The notes below the pieces were generated by a model. It did not search any database. It worked only from the letters and a program-made list of their open reading frames with translations, and was not told the DNA's origin. Below are positions 17,791 through 26,293 of a stretch of DNA of 64,000 nt, piece by piece. The first letter of the stretch is position 1. Each line of letters opens with the position of its first letter. The position numbers were made by a program, and so were the translations under genes. This DNA is from Occallatibacter gabretensis (GTDB lineage: Bacteria; Acidobacteriota; Terriglobia; Terriglobales; Acidobacteriaceae), in NCBI RefSeq assembly GCF_001449115.1, contig NZ_LAIJ01000001.1:62001-126000 (forward strand), read 5' to 3'.

Positions 17791-18336
17791 CTACAGCCTG
17801 CGTTGCATGAGGAGCAGGTCGTGCCACTCGCCGAATTTGAAGACCGCCTCTGGCAGCAGGCCTGCGCGTTGAAAGCCGAGCGCAGCGTGCAGCGCAACTG
17901 AGACAGGGTTGACTCCAAGAATGCAGGCCACCATGGAGTGGCAGGCTCTTTCGCGGCACTGAGAAATCAGTTCCGAGAGAAGCAGCTTGCCGACTCCATG
18001 ACCGATGCAATCCGGCCGTACGTAAATGGAATCTTCCACGGTATGCTGGTAGGCTTCGCGCGGACGAAACTGTGCGGCGTAACAATAACCGACGATGTAA
18101 CCCTCAAGCTCGGCGACAAGGTAGGGCAGGTCGCGATCGCGCACGGCATGCCAGCGGCGAAGCATCTCGGACTCTTCCGGGACGGCTATCTCAGAGGTTG
18201 CTGTGCTTATGGTGACGAAGCGGGAGTAAATGGAAGTGATGTCGGGAATGTCTCGTGCAGTGGCTGGACGGACCAGGCATTGCGACGAGCCGGATGCATC
18301 ATTTTCGGCAACAACTGCGCTGCTGCTGGTTCCCAT
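17791..18336 (-). CDS. GNAT N-acetyltransferase (phosphinothricin acetyltransferase-like)
   Basis: 181 aa. The pattern VRPATARDIPDITSIY, then ETATSEI-like VTISTATSEIAVPEE, EDSIYVRPDCIGHGVGKLLL (acetyl-CoA pyrophosphate loop) and HAALGFQRAGLLPEAVFKFGEW matches the Pat/Bar/MddA branch of GNAT acetyltransferases, which acetylate amino groups of phosphinothricin or methionine sulfoximine-like compounds. About 20 residues of variable N-terminus precede the domain, so a later start is possible. Convergent with the PfpI gene. The real substrate cannot be told from the sequence. Confidence 0.88.
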   Translation of the reverse strand: MGTSSSAVVAENDASGSSQCLVRPATARDIPDITSIYSRFVTISTATSEIAVPEESEMLRRWHAVRDRDLPYLVAELEGYIVGYCYAAQFRPREAYQHTVEDSIYVRPDCIGHGVGKLLLSELISQCRERACHSMVACILGVNPVSVALHAALGFQRAGLLPEAVFKFGEWHDLLLMQRRL

Positions 18337-18484
18337 TTGTCCTGGATTCGGTACGGCCTCCGTGTGGAGTCGATTGGGTTCTCACCCTGCATCTGCCGAG
18401 CCGGATCATTGCAACAGTTCCAGTAGACTCCGAAACTTGTAAAAAAGGGATAAATCCTGCGTGCGGGTTTTCTTAAGGCGAGAT

Positions 18485-19954
18485 TTACTTTCCGCCAGTG
18501 CTTGTTGCATTGTGCGGTGCAGCATTCACCGCGTTGCACATAGAAAGAGCCAGCAGCGGATACGCTGTGCCGCTGTAGGTGATGAACTGCCATCCGTCGC
18601 GGTTAAGCGAGCGCGTGTACCACCGACCGGAAGCGCGCTGGTTCACCTCCAGCCAGGCGACGCCCCGCTGGATGTGAGGATCGCTGGCCGGGATGCCGGC
18701 TTTTCTGAGTGCGATGATGGCGAGGCCGGTCATGTGGCCGTCGCTGGGTGGGTTGTGGAACTCAGGCTCTGCGCGAAGCTTTTCAGCCCGCTGGCCACTA
18801 GCCCATTCTTCCGGTTTGGCGAAGGTGCGGATGGACCAGCCGCCGTCCGGCTGCTGATGGCTGAGGACCATGGCGGTGAGCTCACGCATTCTGGCTGCAT
18901 CGAGGAGGCCGGGATATTCTGCTGCGGTCCAGAGCAGGTCGGTGCGGTCGTAGTCGCCCTGCATCCTGGCCTGAGAACGGAGGAGGGTTTCAAGCAGACG
19001 GATGTGGGGCTCGTTGGGGGTTCCATGTTGTGCACCAAGCCAGCCGGGGGCGTTGGCGGCGGCGCGGGCGGCTACGGTGGCGAGCTGGTAAGAGTTGGAT
19101 TCGAGCGGGGGATTGTTGGGGTCGTCAATGTACCAGTCGCCGGCGGGCCGCTGGAGCTTGAACATTAGATCGAGGGCCTGCGCGGTTTCTGGTGAGAGCT
19201 TGTGCGTGACGTTTGCATCCCAGATGGCGAGGCCGGCAGCGATGTAGACGACCTGCGAGACAGCGGGCTCCCACTTGGGATCATTGGGATCGGGCGTCAT
19301 CTGCTCGCGGAGCGCGGTAACGAAGAAATCACGCAGCTCCTTTTGCGGCGCGCCGAACTGCGAAGTGAGCATGGGCCGGATGACCATGTAAGTGCCGTTG
19401 GTATGGCAGGCTACACAGTGGCTCTCGGCGGTCCAGGCGATGGCGCCCTGCTCGAGGTAAGTGAGGGCGAGCTTTGTGGACAAGGGAATGACCGGCTCGT
19501 CGGGCGTGGGGCGGTAATATGTGGCGTCCTGGTGGTGGTACTGGTAGAGGAACGGTACATGCCATGCCTGGGCGGTTTCGGTCTGGTGCAGCTCGACTTT
19601 GGAGACGGCGTTGTCGTAATTCAATGTGCCGCTGATGGTATCGCTATTGGGTGAGATGACGGCGTCGAAGGCACCCTTGCCATTGTTCATGGAAAAGTGA
19701 AGATGATTGGTGCTCGATGTCGGGGACTCCACGAGGGTGTGGTAGTCGGGGACGAACTCGATGTAAAGGTTCTTGGGCTGCCACTCGCCTTTGTCTGTCT
19801 TCCACATCTGCAACACGGCGCGGTGCTGCTCTGCGCCGGTCTGAATCGAACCCTGCCAGGTAGCAACGGGCGATGTAGTGACAACGTTCTGAGCGGTTAA
19901 AGTTGCGGCAAGCAGAGCAGGGAACAGGGATGCGGCAGCAAGAATGCGTTTCAA
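18485..19954 (-). CDS. Secreted squalene-cyclase-like toroid protein with a CxxCH motif
   Basis: 489 aa with a signal peptide (about 1-21, cleavage near LTA-QN). Residues about 30-125 form a small beta-rich domain (VATWQGSIQTGAEQHRAVLQ, GAFDAVISPNSDTISGTLNY) of a kind common at the N-terminus of acidobacterial secreted proteins. A haem-attachment motif CVACH sits at C180-H184. From about 190 onward come alpha/alpha-toroid repeats like those of squalene-hopene cyclase and prenyltransferases (QQPDGGWSIRTF, RGVAWLEVNQRASGRWYTRS, DGWQFITYSGTAYPLLAL). The DxDD cyclase motif was not seen, so cyclase activity is doubtful. Single gene; function unknown. Confidence 0.8.
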   Translation of the reverse strand: MKRILAAASLFPALLAATLTAQNVVTTSPVATWQGSIQTGAEQHRAVLQMWKTDKGEWQPKNLYIEFVPDYHTLVESPTSSTNHLHFSMNNGKGAFDAVISPNSDTISGTLNYDNAVSKVELHQTETAQAWHVPFLYQYHHQDATYYRPTPDEPVIPLSTKLALTYLEQGAIAWTAESHCVACHTNGTYMVIRPMLTSQFGAPQKELRDFFVTALREQMTPDPNDPKWEPAVSQVVYIAAGLAIWDANVTHKLSPETAQALDLMFKLQRPAGDWYIDDPNNPPLESNSYQLATVAARAAANAPGWLGAQHGTPNEPHIRLLETLLRSQARMQGDYDRTDLLWTAAEYPGLLDAARMRELTAMVLSHQQPDGGWSIRTFAKPEEWASGQRAEKLRAEPEFHNPPSDGHMTGLAIIALRKAGIPASDPHIQRGVAWLEVNQRASGRWYTRSLNRDGWQFITYSGTAYPLLALSMCNAVNAAPHNATSTGGK

Positions 19955-20299
19955 GAGCGATCTCCCATGGATTGCGCGCGGAGGCTTGAATCAACGCTGG
20001 AAAATGCGCGGCAATCTGCACGGAAAGGATACCGAATGATGAGAGAAGATGGCTAGATAAAACGTTTGAGTGAATAAAATTCTGTGATTTCTGATGTTTG
20101 CTCGAAGCAAACGTTCGTATACCAGAAATATGGTTCTTGTATTCTTCCGCAGCTGGGAGCTTATTGTGGAGGGCGTTACTGTTCCTGAAGCTGAGAGCCG
20201 CGTGTATTCTTTGAGGGCTGCGCAAGAAGAAGCAGGCTTGCTGTCCTGCAATTTTCAATCACGTCTCACCAGAGTTTTAGAAGCAAGGGAGAAAATTCG
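19955..20299. other. Intergenic region between divergent genes
   Basis: 345 bases holding the promoters of the toroid protein (minus) and the haloperoxidase-like hydrolase (plus). The only striking structure is the palindrome at 20096-20112. No gene is supported. Confidence 0.5.
20096..20112. promoter_or_regulatory. Palindrome, candidate operator
   Basis: GTTTGCT (20096-20102), spacer CGA, then AGCAAAC (20106-20112): a perfect 7-bp inverted repeat of the size bound by dimeric repressors, placed between two divergent genes. No regulator gene is adjacent, so this is only a candidate. Confidence 0.35.
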
Positions 20300-21130
20300 A
20301 TGCCGATATTTACGACGAGCGATGGAGTGCAGATTTTCTACAAGGATTGGGGTCCGAAGGATGCCCAGCCTGTTGTGTTTCATCATGGCTGGCCGCTGGC
20401 CAGCGATGACTGGGACAACCAGACGATGTTTTTCCTGGCGCAGGGCTATCGCGTGATTGCGCATGACCGGCGCGGGCATGGGCGATCGACGCAGACTGAC
20501 ACCGGCAACGATATGGATATGTATGCGTCTGACTTGATTCAACTGACGAAGGCGCTGGACCTGAAGAATGCGATTCATGCGGGGCACTCGACGGGCGGCG
20601 GAGAGGTGGCGCGTTATGTGGCGCGGGCTGAGCCGGGGCGCGTGGCCAAGGCAGTACTGATAAGTGCCGTCCCACCGATCATGGTGAAGTCAGAGACGAA
20701 CCCGGACGGGCTGCCGATTGAGGTCTTCGACGGCTTCCGCACGGCGCTGGCGGCCAATCGCGCGCAGTTCTATCGCGATGTTGCATCGGGGCCGTTCTAT
20801 GGATTCAACCGGCCCGGGGCGAAGGTTTCAGAAGGCGTAATCGGGAACTGGTGGCGGCAGGGAATGATTGGCGGCATCAAGGCGCAGTATGACTGCATCA
20901 AGGCATTCTCCGAGACGGACTTTACGGAGGATCTGAAGAAGATCGAAGTGCCGACGCTGGTGATGCATGGCGACGACGATCAGATTGTGCCTTACGCGGA
21001 TGCCGCGCCGCTTTCCGTCAAGCTTCTCAAGCACGGCACACTGAAAACATACGCGGGGTATCCGCATGGCATGTGCACGACTCATGCGGATGTGATCAAT
21101 GCGGATCTGCTGGAGTTTTTCAAGAGCTAG
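20300..21130 (+). CDS. Alpha/beta hydrolase, cofactor-free haloperoxidase-like
   Basis: 276 aa, matching the non-haem chloroperoxidase/arylesterase family throughout: [26 protein letters not shown], nucleophile Ser in GHSTGGGE, then [12 protein letters not shown], acid in [10 protein letters not shown] and catalytic His in YPHGMCTTH. Members are esterases/perhydrolases in vivo. The ATG has AGGGAGAAA about eight bases upstream. A good terminator follows at 21151. Confidence 0.93.
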   Translation: MPIFTTSDGVQIFYKDWGPKDAQPVVFHHGWPLASDDWDNQTMFFLAQGYRVIAHDRRGHGRSTQTDTGNDMDMYASDLIQLTKALDLKNAIHAGHSTGGGEVARYVARAEPGRVAKAVLISAVPPIMVKSETNPDGLPIEVFDGFRTALAANRAQFYRDVASGPFYGFNRPGAKVSEGVIGNWWRQGMIGGIKAQYDCIKAFSETDFTEDLKKIEVPTLVMHGDDDQIVPYADAAPLSVKLLKHGTLKTYAGYPHGMCTTHADVINADLLEFFKS

Positions 21131-21150
21131 TCTGCTTATGGGAGAGGAAG

Positions 21151-21176
21151 AGCCTGGCGTATAGCCGGGCTTTTTC
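21151..21176 (+). terminator. Intrinsic terminator
   Basis: An 8-bp stem (21151-21158 with 21164-21171, one G-T pair, loop GTATA) followed by TTTTCTTTG, 20 bases after the stop of the haloperoxidase-like gene and just before the end of the convergent DUF4157 gene. Confidence 0.75.
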
Positions 21177-21182
21177 TTTGTT

Positions 21183-23306
21183 TTATGGATTGATGAGGTT
21201 GGACATGCGCACCCATCCTTCGATGGTCTTGCCGCCCTGGTCGACTTTGACTTTGGCCACATAGAACGCGGGGGTGTTCTCAGAGAAATCATCGTCCGAC
21301 TTTGGTGGTGCTTTCTTGCTTTTCGGATCGGCCGGCACGTTTGGCTTACCCGGTATCTGTTTGAACTCTGTGACTTCGACCTCTGTATCGAGCGGAAGCG
21401 TAGGCAATTTCTTTGCATCTTTAAGGTCCGGGTTGGGGTAGACAGGAACCTGAGCGCCCGGGCCTCCCGCGATGCGAAATTTGCCCGGGTTCGATGTGCC
21501 AAGAAAGTCTGTTGAGGCAGAAGAATCTTTAGCGGCTGCCATGGCCGCTGCGCCCATGGAGGCGGAGGTGGTGACGTAGTGTCCGCCGCCGGGAGCTAAG
21601 AAGAAGACGATTGTGGCCTGGTCCTGGCCGCTCTTTTTGTTCTGCACTTTGAGCTCGGATCCGAGGACGAAGCCGCCTGGACGAGGCTTTTGTTTGTCCG
21701 AAGTGTCCACTGGCACGTGCACGACATCAAGATCGGTATTGCCTCGGCTATCGATGGCGGCTTTGATCGAATCAAGATTCAAAAACTGCTCCAGGCCGTT
21801 GCGGGTATTGCCGCCTGGGCCGCCTTCCGCATTGGAGAGCAACACACGGACGGTTTTGCCCGGAGAGCCGTCCAGAAGCCAGCCCGCGAGTTCGGCCCAA
21901 CCGAAACCGTAAGTGGCGTCCTGCAGCGTAAGGTCCTGCACTTTGTCGCCGAGAGTTTTTGCGCCTTTGCCGGTTGCGGTGGCTTCGAGAATTCCATGGC
22001 CGCCGGCGCTGTGTCCCGCGACGTGGATGTTTTCGGGTGTGAGTGTGATGCCGAGATCTTTCGACAGGGAGTCCAGGGCCAGTTGCACCAGGCCATCGAA
22101 ACCGCCAATCTTTTGAAGCGCTTCCTGCCACTGGCCGGAACTGGCGCCCCATGTCTTGGTATTTCCATTCCAGGTGTAAGTTTCCGGGGCCTGGGGAGCA
22201 ATTCCGACGAGAGGCTTACCGCCAACGGCGTTGGCGGCGTCTATGGACTGCTTGAGTTGGGTCATCTCACCGATTTTTTCCGAGCCTTGCGCATTCCCTT
22301 TGGATTCCTCACCGTAAGTGGCGCGCATGCCGTGGAAGAAGACAAAGACATCCACCGATGGGCTCTTGATTGCCGGCGGCGGATAGACCAGAACAGGAAG
22401 CTGAATGGCGACTTCTGAGCCGGACTTGGTGCTGTCATGCAAATCGGGGTTGTCGGGCAGCTTCTTGGGGTCGAAGGTCTTGTCTGCCTTCTCCTTCTTA
22501 ATCTCGTCGGCCCGTTGCTGGACGCCGGCAGGCGTCGTCATGCGCTGGCCCGTGTAGAAATAGACAACTGCGCCGCTGCCGCCCGGGCCCTGCGGAAGAT
22601 CGACATTCTTTCCGTTGACATTGACTGTGGTGGTGGGTGACCGGCGCAGAACGGGACCGGACGGGTGCTGCTGGAGCACGTGGGCCAGCTCATGGGCCAG
22701 GAGCTGGGTGCGATCGGGATCGGTGTGGCCGTATTGGCCCGAGGCAAAGACGATGCGGTTGCCGGCGGCGTAGGCGCGCGCCTGGATGGCGTCAGCCGAT
22801 GCTCCTGCCTGGGCATCGGTGTGGACACGGATGCGGGAAAGATCGTAGCCGAAGCGTGGTTCAAAGAAGGCGCGTGCAGCCGGAGAAAGCGGTTGACCAG
22901 GCGAGCGGAGGACCTGGTGCACGATGGGCGGGGCGCTGGCAGAGGCCGCCGATGCAACGGAGCTGCGAGGCATGGGATCGGGGTGCTGCGATGTGCTGAG
23001 AGCATTGCCGGCGGCCTTGTCGGCTTCGCGTTCGCGAGGATCGTCTACCGCTCCGATAGTCAGGTTCGAGGGCAGTACGTTTGGGAGGGACGCAGGCGGG
23101 GGCGGTGCGGGCTTGGCGGGCGGCGGGTCAGAGCGCGGATTCGACGGCGGAAGAACGGGAACATCCGCGAGGCTGTAACTGTAAGCCGGAGCGTTGATGA
23201 CCATTGTTTCCGACACAGCTTCGATCTTTGCGGATTCGGACGGATGCGAATCTTTTGCTGAGGAGGAGGCTTTGCGCTGAGGTGCTCGTGCGGGCTGAGC
23301 AAACAT
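21183..23306 (-). CDS. DUF4157 (eCIS-associated) protein with hydrolase-like C-terminus
   Basis: 707 aa. The ATG at 23306 is chosen because GGAGGT lies nine bases upstream. Residues 1-80 are a disordered, Pro/Ser-rich leader (MFAQPARAPQRK). The motif DDPREREADKAA at about 89-100 and the block LSPAARAFFEPRFGYDLSRI through IRVHTD and HELAHVLQQ (HExxH at 205-209) define DUF4157, a putative metallopeptidase found on cargo of extracellular contractile injection systems. From about 315 to 560 an alpha/beta-hydrolase-like region carries VFFHGM and GHSAGGHG (Ser nucleophile at about 433). The C-terminus (about 640-707, VYPNPDLKDAKKLPTLPLD...EGWVRMSNL) looks like an SH3 domain. No signal peptide and no injection-system structural genes nearby. 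Effector status is inferred. Confidence 0.8.
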   Translation of the reverse strand: MFAQPARAPQRKASSSAKDSHPSESAKIEAVSETMVINAPAYSYSLADVPVLPPSNPRSDPPPAKPAPPPPASLPNVLPSNLTIGAVDDPREREADKAAGNALSTSQHPDPMPRSSVASAASASAPPIVHQVLRSPGQPLSPAARAFFEPRFGYDLSRIRVHTDAQAGASADAIQARAYAAGNRIVFASGQYGHTDPDRTQLLAHELAHVLQQHPSGPVLRRSPTTTVNVNGKNVDLPQGPGGSGAVVYFYTGQRMTTPAGVQQRADEIKKEKADKTFDPKKLPDNPDLHDSTKSGSEVAIQLPVLVYPPPAIKSPSVDVFVFFHGMRATYGEESKGNAQGSEKIGEMTQLKQSIDAANAVGGKPLVGIAPQAPETYTWNGNTKTWGASSGQWQEALQKIGGFDGLVQLALDSLSKDLGITLTPENIHVAGHSAGGHGILEATATGKGAKTLGDKVQDLTLQDATYGFGWAELAGWLLDGSPGKTVRVLLSNAEGGPGGNTRNGLEQFLNLDSIKAAIDSRGNTDLDVVHVPVDTSDKQKPRPGGFVLGSELKVQNKKSGQDQATIVFFLAPGGGHYVTTSASMGAAAMAAAKDSSASTDFLGTSNPGKFRIAGGPGAQVPVYPNPDLKDAKKLPTLPLDTEVEVTEFKQIPGKPNVPADPKSKKAPPKSDDDFSENTPAFYVAKVKVDQGGKTIEGWVRMSNLINP

Positions 23307-23398
23307 GCGGACCTGACCTCCGGCTTGCACTGGATCATAACGCAAGAAGAATCAAATTGTGATTTAGTGATTGCGGACCGTTGATGCGTATCAAAGGA

Positions 23399-23422
23399 AA
23401 AGCCCGACCGGAGCCGGGCTTT
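23399..23422 (-). terminator. Terminator of the zinc-ribbon gene
   Basis: AAAGCCCG and CGGGCTTT (23399-23406 with 23415-23422) form a stem read on the minus strand, followed by a TTTTCCTTT-like run, 22 bases after the stop of the 59-aa gene. Confidence 0.65.
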
Positions 23423-23443
23423 CTGTTGTGAACCTGGGAATTG

Positions 23444-23623
23444 TTACAACTTTTCGAAGAAATCGCAGGCCGAGCAGGAAATGTAGACGCCGCCGGGGAT
23501 GTCACGCTCGCGGTCCTTGACGCGCTTGACGATGCGCGTGGGTTTGGAGCACTTGGGGCAATCTGTGGACTTGGTGGTGTCCATGACCTTCTTGCGGTCG
23601 CCTGTTTTTGCAATCTTTGCCAT
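23444..23623 (-). CDS. Small zinc-ribbon protein
   Basis: 59-aa basic protein beginning MAKIAKTGDRKKVMDTTK, with two CxxC pairs (C-P-K-C at about 22-25 and C-S-A-C at about 50-53) separated by a Lys/Arg/Asp-rich strand, and ending CDFFEKL. This is the layout of a single zinc-ribbon fold, as in small nucleic-acid-binding or ribosome-associated proteins. GGAG lies about ten bases before the ATG and a terminator follows the stop, so it is a self-contained gene. No specific family name is claimed. Confidence 0.75.
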   Translation of the reverse strand: MAKIAKTGDRKKVMDTTKSTDCPKCSKPTRIVKRVKDRERDIPGGVYISCSACDFFEKL

Positions 23624-23800
23624 TGCGGATGAATCTCCTTTGGGAATTGTCTCTGCTCACGCGCGTGAGGGATCAAACGCGGCTTCAACGGCGCGGTTGC
23701 TCATATCGGCTTGTCTCAAATGACACGGCAGAAGGGAGCGGAACTCGCTCCCTCAAGTTTACACGAAATCAGGATTTTTCAGCCTCGGTTTCCAGTCTTC

Positions 23801-25132
23801 TTAAGGGGCTGGGGTTGGCTGTTGGTCCGATTGCGGAGACGGCGGCTGCGCAGGCGGCGGATTGGGTGCAGGCTGCTGCTGGGGCGTCGAAGCGGGCTGC
23901 GTGGGCTGAGCCGGAGTCTGAGCTGGATTCGTGGAGTCGGGAGCAGGCTGAGCCGGCTTGGCAGGGCGATGAATGTCCAGATCGTTTGGCTTCTGCTGCG
24001 GGAACTGCACGGGGCCCATCTCTCCGTTGCCGGTGGGATTACCGGGGGGCTGATCCGCTGGCGCATCTCCGGGGCGTTTCAGGCTGGGCGGAGCGGGCGC
24101 GGCCTGCGTATCGGGGTCATAGGTGGTATCGCCCATAGCGATGGTGCGTGTTCTGGTAGGCGCAAGGGGGGTGCCATCGGTCCGCATGAGGCCAGAGACC
24201 TCATCCTTGTTGAAGACTGCGACCGGCTCGCCGACTTTGGCGATTTCGAGGCGGATGACGCGGTTGCCGTTGATGCGCACGAACTCGACGGGCTTGGGTG
24301 GATCACCGTAGATCCACTCCTCGAATGGCATCTGCTCGTCCATTTCGCGGATCTTTTTCTGAGGCTGGCCCAGGGCGTAGAGCACCATCTCCGTGCTCAT
24401 GCCGACCATGACGTGATGATTGAGGATGGCGTCTTTCAGTATGGGCGGCAGCGTGTCTGTATATGCCTGTACAGGTGTTTTTACGTCGAAGGAGATCAGC
24501 GGCGCGAGCAGTGCTTTGACCTGAGCGCCGGTCAGTTCGGGCAGCTGCTTATCAAAGACCAGCGTGAGACGTGCGCCGACAGGCTCCTGGCCGTCATCCT
24601 GCGCCATGGGCGTTACGTCGTTGCCCATACCGCCACCGATTGAAATGTGACGCAGGAAGCGATGCTTCGCGTCAGGGCCGCCGTTGAGAGCGAAGATGAT
24701 CTTGTTGTGGTCGATCTTGATATCTGTGAGCACGACGCGGTCGCCGGGTTTCGCGGAGACGCCGTATTCGGTGATCATGTTCAGCCATACTTCGCCACTT
24801 GGCTCGACTTTTCCGTTGGCCACGAGTGTGAGCCCCTTATGGCCACGAGGCAGGGGGCGCATGGCAAAACCCTGTTCTGCATCAAGGACGCGGATGAGCT
24901 CAAGACGGGTCTTGGAATCGAGTACGGAGTTGTCGAGAGATACATTGGTTGGCTGAATCTGCGCGAAGCGGCGGTCGACGGGAGCAGTCGACCCATCCTT
25001 GATGCGCCCGGAGGAATCAATGGTGACCTGCGAGAGGAGCGCGACGGGTGTGAGCAGCAGAAGCGCAACGCCAGCCAGAGCGGCGCGGCCGTGAGAGGGG
25101 AACTGAGTCGGGTTTAAGGAGGAAACGGGCAT
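23801..25132 (-). CDS. Exported conserved-looking protein with proline-rich tail
   Basis: 443 aa. The ATG at 25132 has GGGAGAG upstream and starts a signal peptide (RAALAGVALLLLTPVALLSQ). The middle (about 60-330) is a globular domain with segments LDAEQGFAMRPLPRGHKGL, VWLNMITEYGVSAKPGDRV and MVGMSTEMVLYALGQPQKKIRE; the last resembles a SmpA/OmlA-like 'M..G.t..ev..alG.P' motif. The last 100 residues are a low-complexity Pro/Gln/Ala tail. No enzyme motif is visible. Possibly an acidobacterial periplasmic protein of unknown role. Confidence 0.75.
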   Translation of the reverse strand: MPVSSLNPTQFPSHGRAALAGVALLLLTPVALLSQVTIDSSGRIKDGSTAPVDRRFAQIQPTNVSLDNSVLDSKTRLELIRVLDAEQGFAMRPLPRGHKGLTLVANGKVEPSGEVWLNMITEYGVSAKPGDRVVLTDIKIDHNKIIFALNGGPDAKHRFLRHISIGGGMGNDVTPMAQDDGQEPVGARLTLVFDKQLPELTGAQVKALLAPLISFDVKTPVQAYTDTLPPILKDAILNHHVMVGMSTEMVLYALGQPQKKIREMDEQMPFEEWIYGDPPKPVEFVRINGNRVIRLEIAKVGEPVAVFNKDEVSGLMRTDGTPLAPTRTRTIAMGDTTYDPDTQAAPAPPSLKRPGDAPADQPPGNPTGNGEMGPVQFPQQKPNDLDIHRPAKPAQPAPDSTNPAQTPAQPTQPASTPQQQPAPNPPPAQPPSPQSDQQPTPAP

Positions 25133-25238
25133 ACGCGCTCTCCCTGACAACAGCATGGCGCACACTTTAGTCCTGCGCAAGGGAAAAGGTCAAATTCGAT
25201 TTGATCCGGTAACGGCTGGGAGCGAATTGGAGTGTGAC

Positions 25239-26288
25239 TTAGGGGAGATTGTTGGCTGCGTCAGAGCTTTGTTCCGGCGCGGATGGGGCCGGATACGGGC
25301 TGGCGGGCGCGGCGATTGGGGCGATCTGCACCAGCCCGGGTGGGGCCGGAGCGGCGGCCGGTCCCATCGCAGCGTCGTGCTGTTTGCGCGCGGCGGCATC
25401 GAGATCGACAGGGATTCCGCCGGGAATGATCTCCGGCGTGTTGTGATGAAAGTTGAGGTCGCGGGTGATGCGGTAAACGAGAGGAATGGCGGCGAGCAGG
25501 ACGAAAAAGGCGAACCAGCTGCCATCCAATCCGAAGCCACCGCCAGTGAGCCAGAACGAACCCATCGGGTTGCCCTCAACCACACTGGAATGCGAGCCGT
25601 TGCCGCTGATGGCGAGGCCGAAGAGCAGCGCGCGGCTGGCCTTCCAGCCGAAGTTGAGGCCCCAGCTTACCCAGAGAGCTCTTGTTCGCAGGTACGCCGC
25701 AGAGAGTGCCAGGCTGAAGGCAATGGCCACAAAGATACTGGCGCTGTTTGCTCCTGGCTGGAGGCGTTCGAGCAGGGCATAGAGCAGCGCGTAACCGATG
25801 ACGGCCACGCCAGAGCCAAGCGAGCGGGAGAGCCGCTGAAATCCGTAGCCGCGAAAGGCGACTTCTTCCACCAGAGCGAGCAGCAGAAAAAATGCGATAT
25901 CGGCGACCAGCCAGCCCCAGGCTGCCGGTTCGGAGTGAAAACGGATCAAAATGCCGCCAAAGATAGCCATGGCAATGGCGCAAACCGCAGCAATGCCCCA
26001 TCCAGTGGCCACGCCCAGGCCGAGTTCCCGACGCCAGCCTGGACGAAAGGGCAGGCCCTGCGCACGAATCGGGTGTGGTTGCCGGGCGAGTGAGAATCCC
26101 ATGCCCGCGTAACCGGCCAGCAGCAGAAACGCGAGCATGGCCTGCTCCACCAGCGGCTGCCAGGAGGCTGAGGCGAATGCGCCGGCTGCGCGGTGTGCCA
26201 GAACCCGCGCCGCGATGAAGTAAAACAGCGCGATCACGAACTCCAGGTATGCACGAACCCGGCTGTCTTGTTTACGCAGTTCGGTCAT
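25239..26288 (-). CDS. CPBP-family intramembrane protein
   Basis: 349 aa, about eight hydrophobic helices followed by a 70-residue Pro/Ala-rich cytoplasmic tail. The first CPBP/Abi motif is intact (EEVAFRG, EExxxR). In the next two motifs, where active CPBP proteases carry His, the aligned positions read ALLERLQ (His to Glu) and WGLNFGWK (His to Asn, Asp to Lys). It may therefore be inactive or belong to a variant subgroup. The ATG lies two bases (26288) before the accA stop region at 26294, so it forms an operon with accA upstream. Function unknown. Confidence 0.82.
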   Translation of the reverse strand: MTELRKQDSRVRAYLEFVIALFYFIAARVLAHRAAGAFASASWQPLVEQAMLAFLLLAGYAGMGFSLARQPHPIRAQGLPFRPGWRRELGLGVATGWGIAAVCAIAMAIFGGILIRFHSEPAAWGWLVADIAFFLLLALVEEVAFRGYGFQRLSRSLGSGVAVIGYALLYALLERLQPGANSASIFVAIAFSLALSAAYLRTRALWVSWGLNFGWKASRALLFGLAISGNGSHSSVVEGNPMGSFWLTGGGFGLDGSWFAFFVLLAAIPLVYRITRDLNFHHNTPEIIPGGIPVDLDAAARKQHDAAMGPAAAPAPPGLVQIAPIAAPASPYPAPSAPEQSSDAANNLP

Positions 26289-26293
26289 AGTCC

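Noticed and set aside
23608..24643. Plus-strand frames of 176 and 310 codons
   Set aside because: They lie opposite the exported proline-rich protein and read as Arg/Gly/Trp-rich sequence typical of antisense frames in GC-rich DNA.
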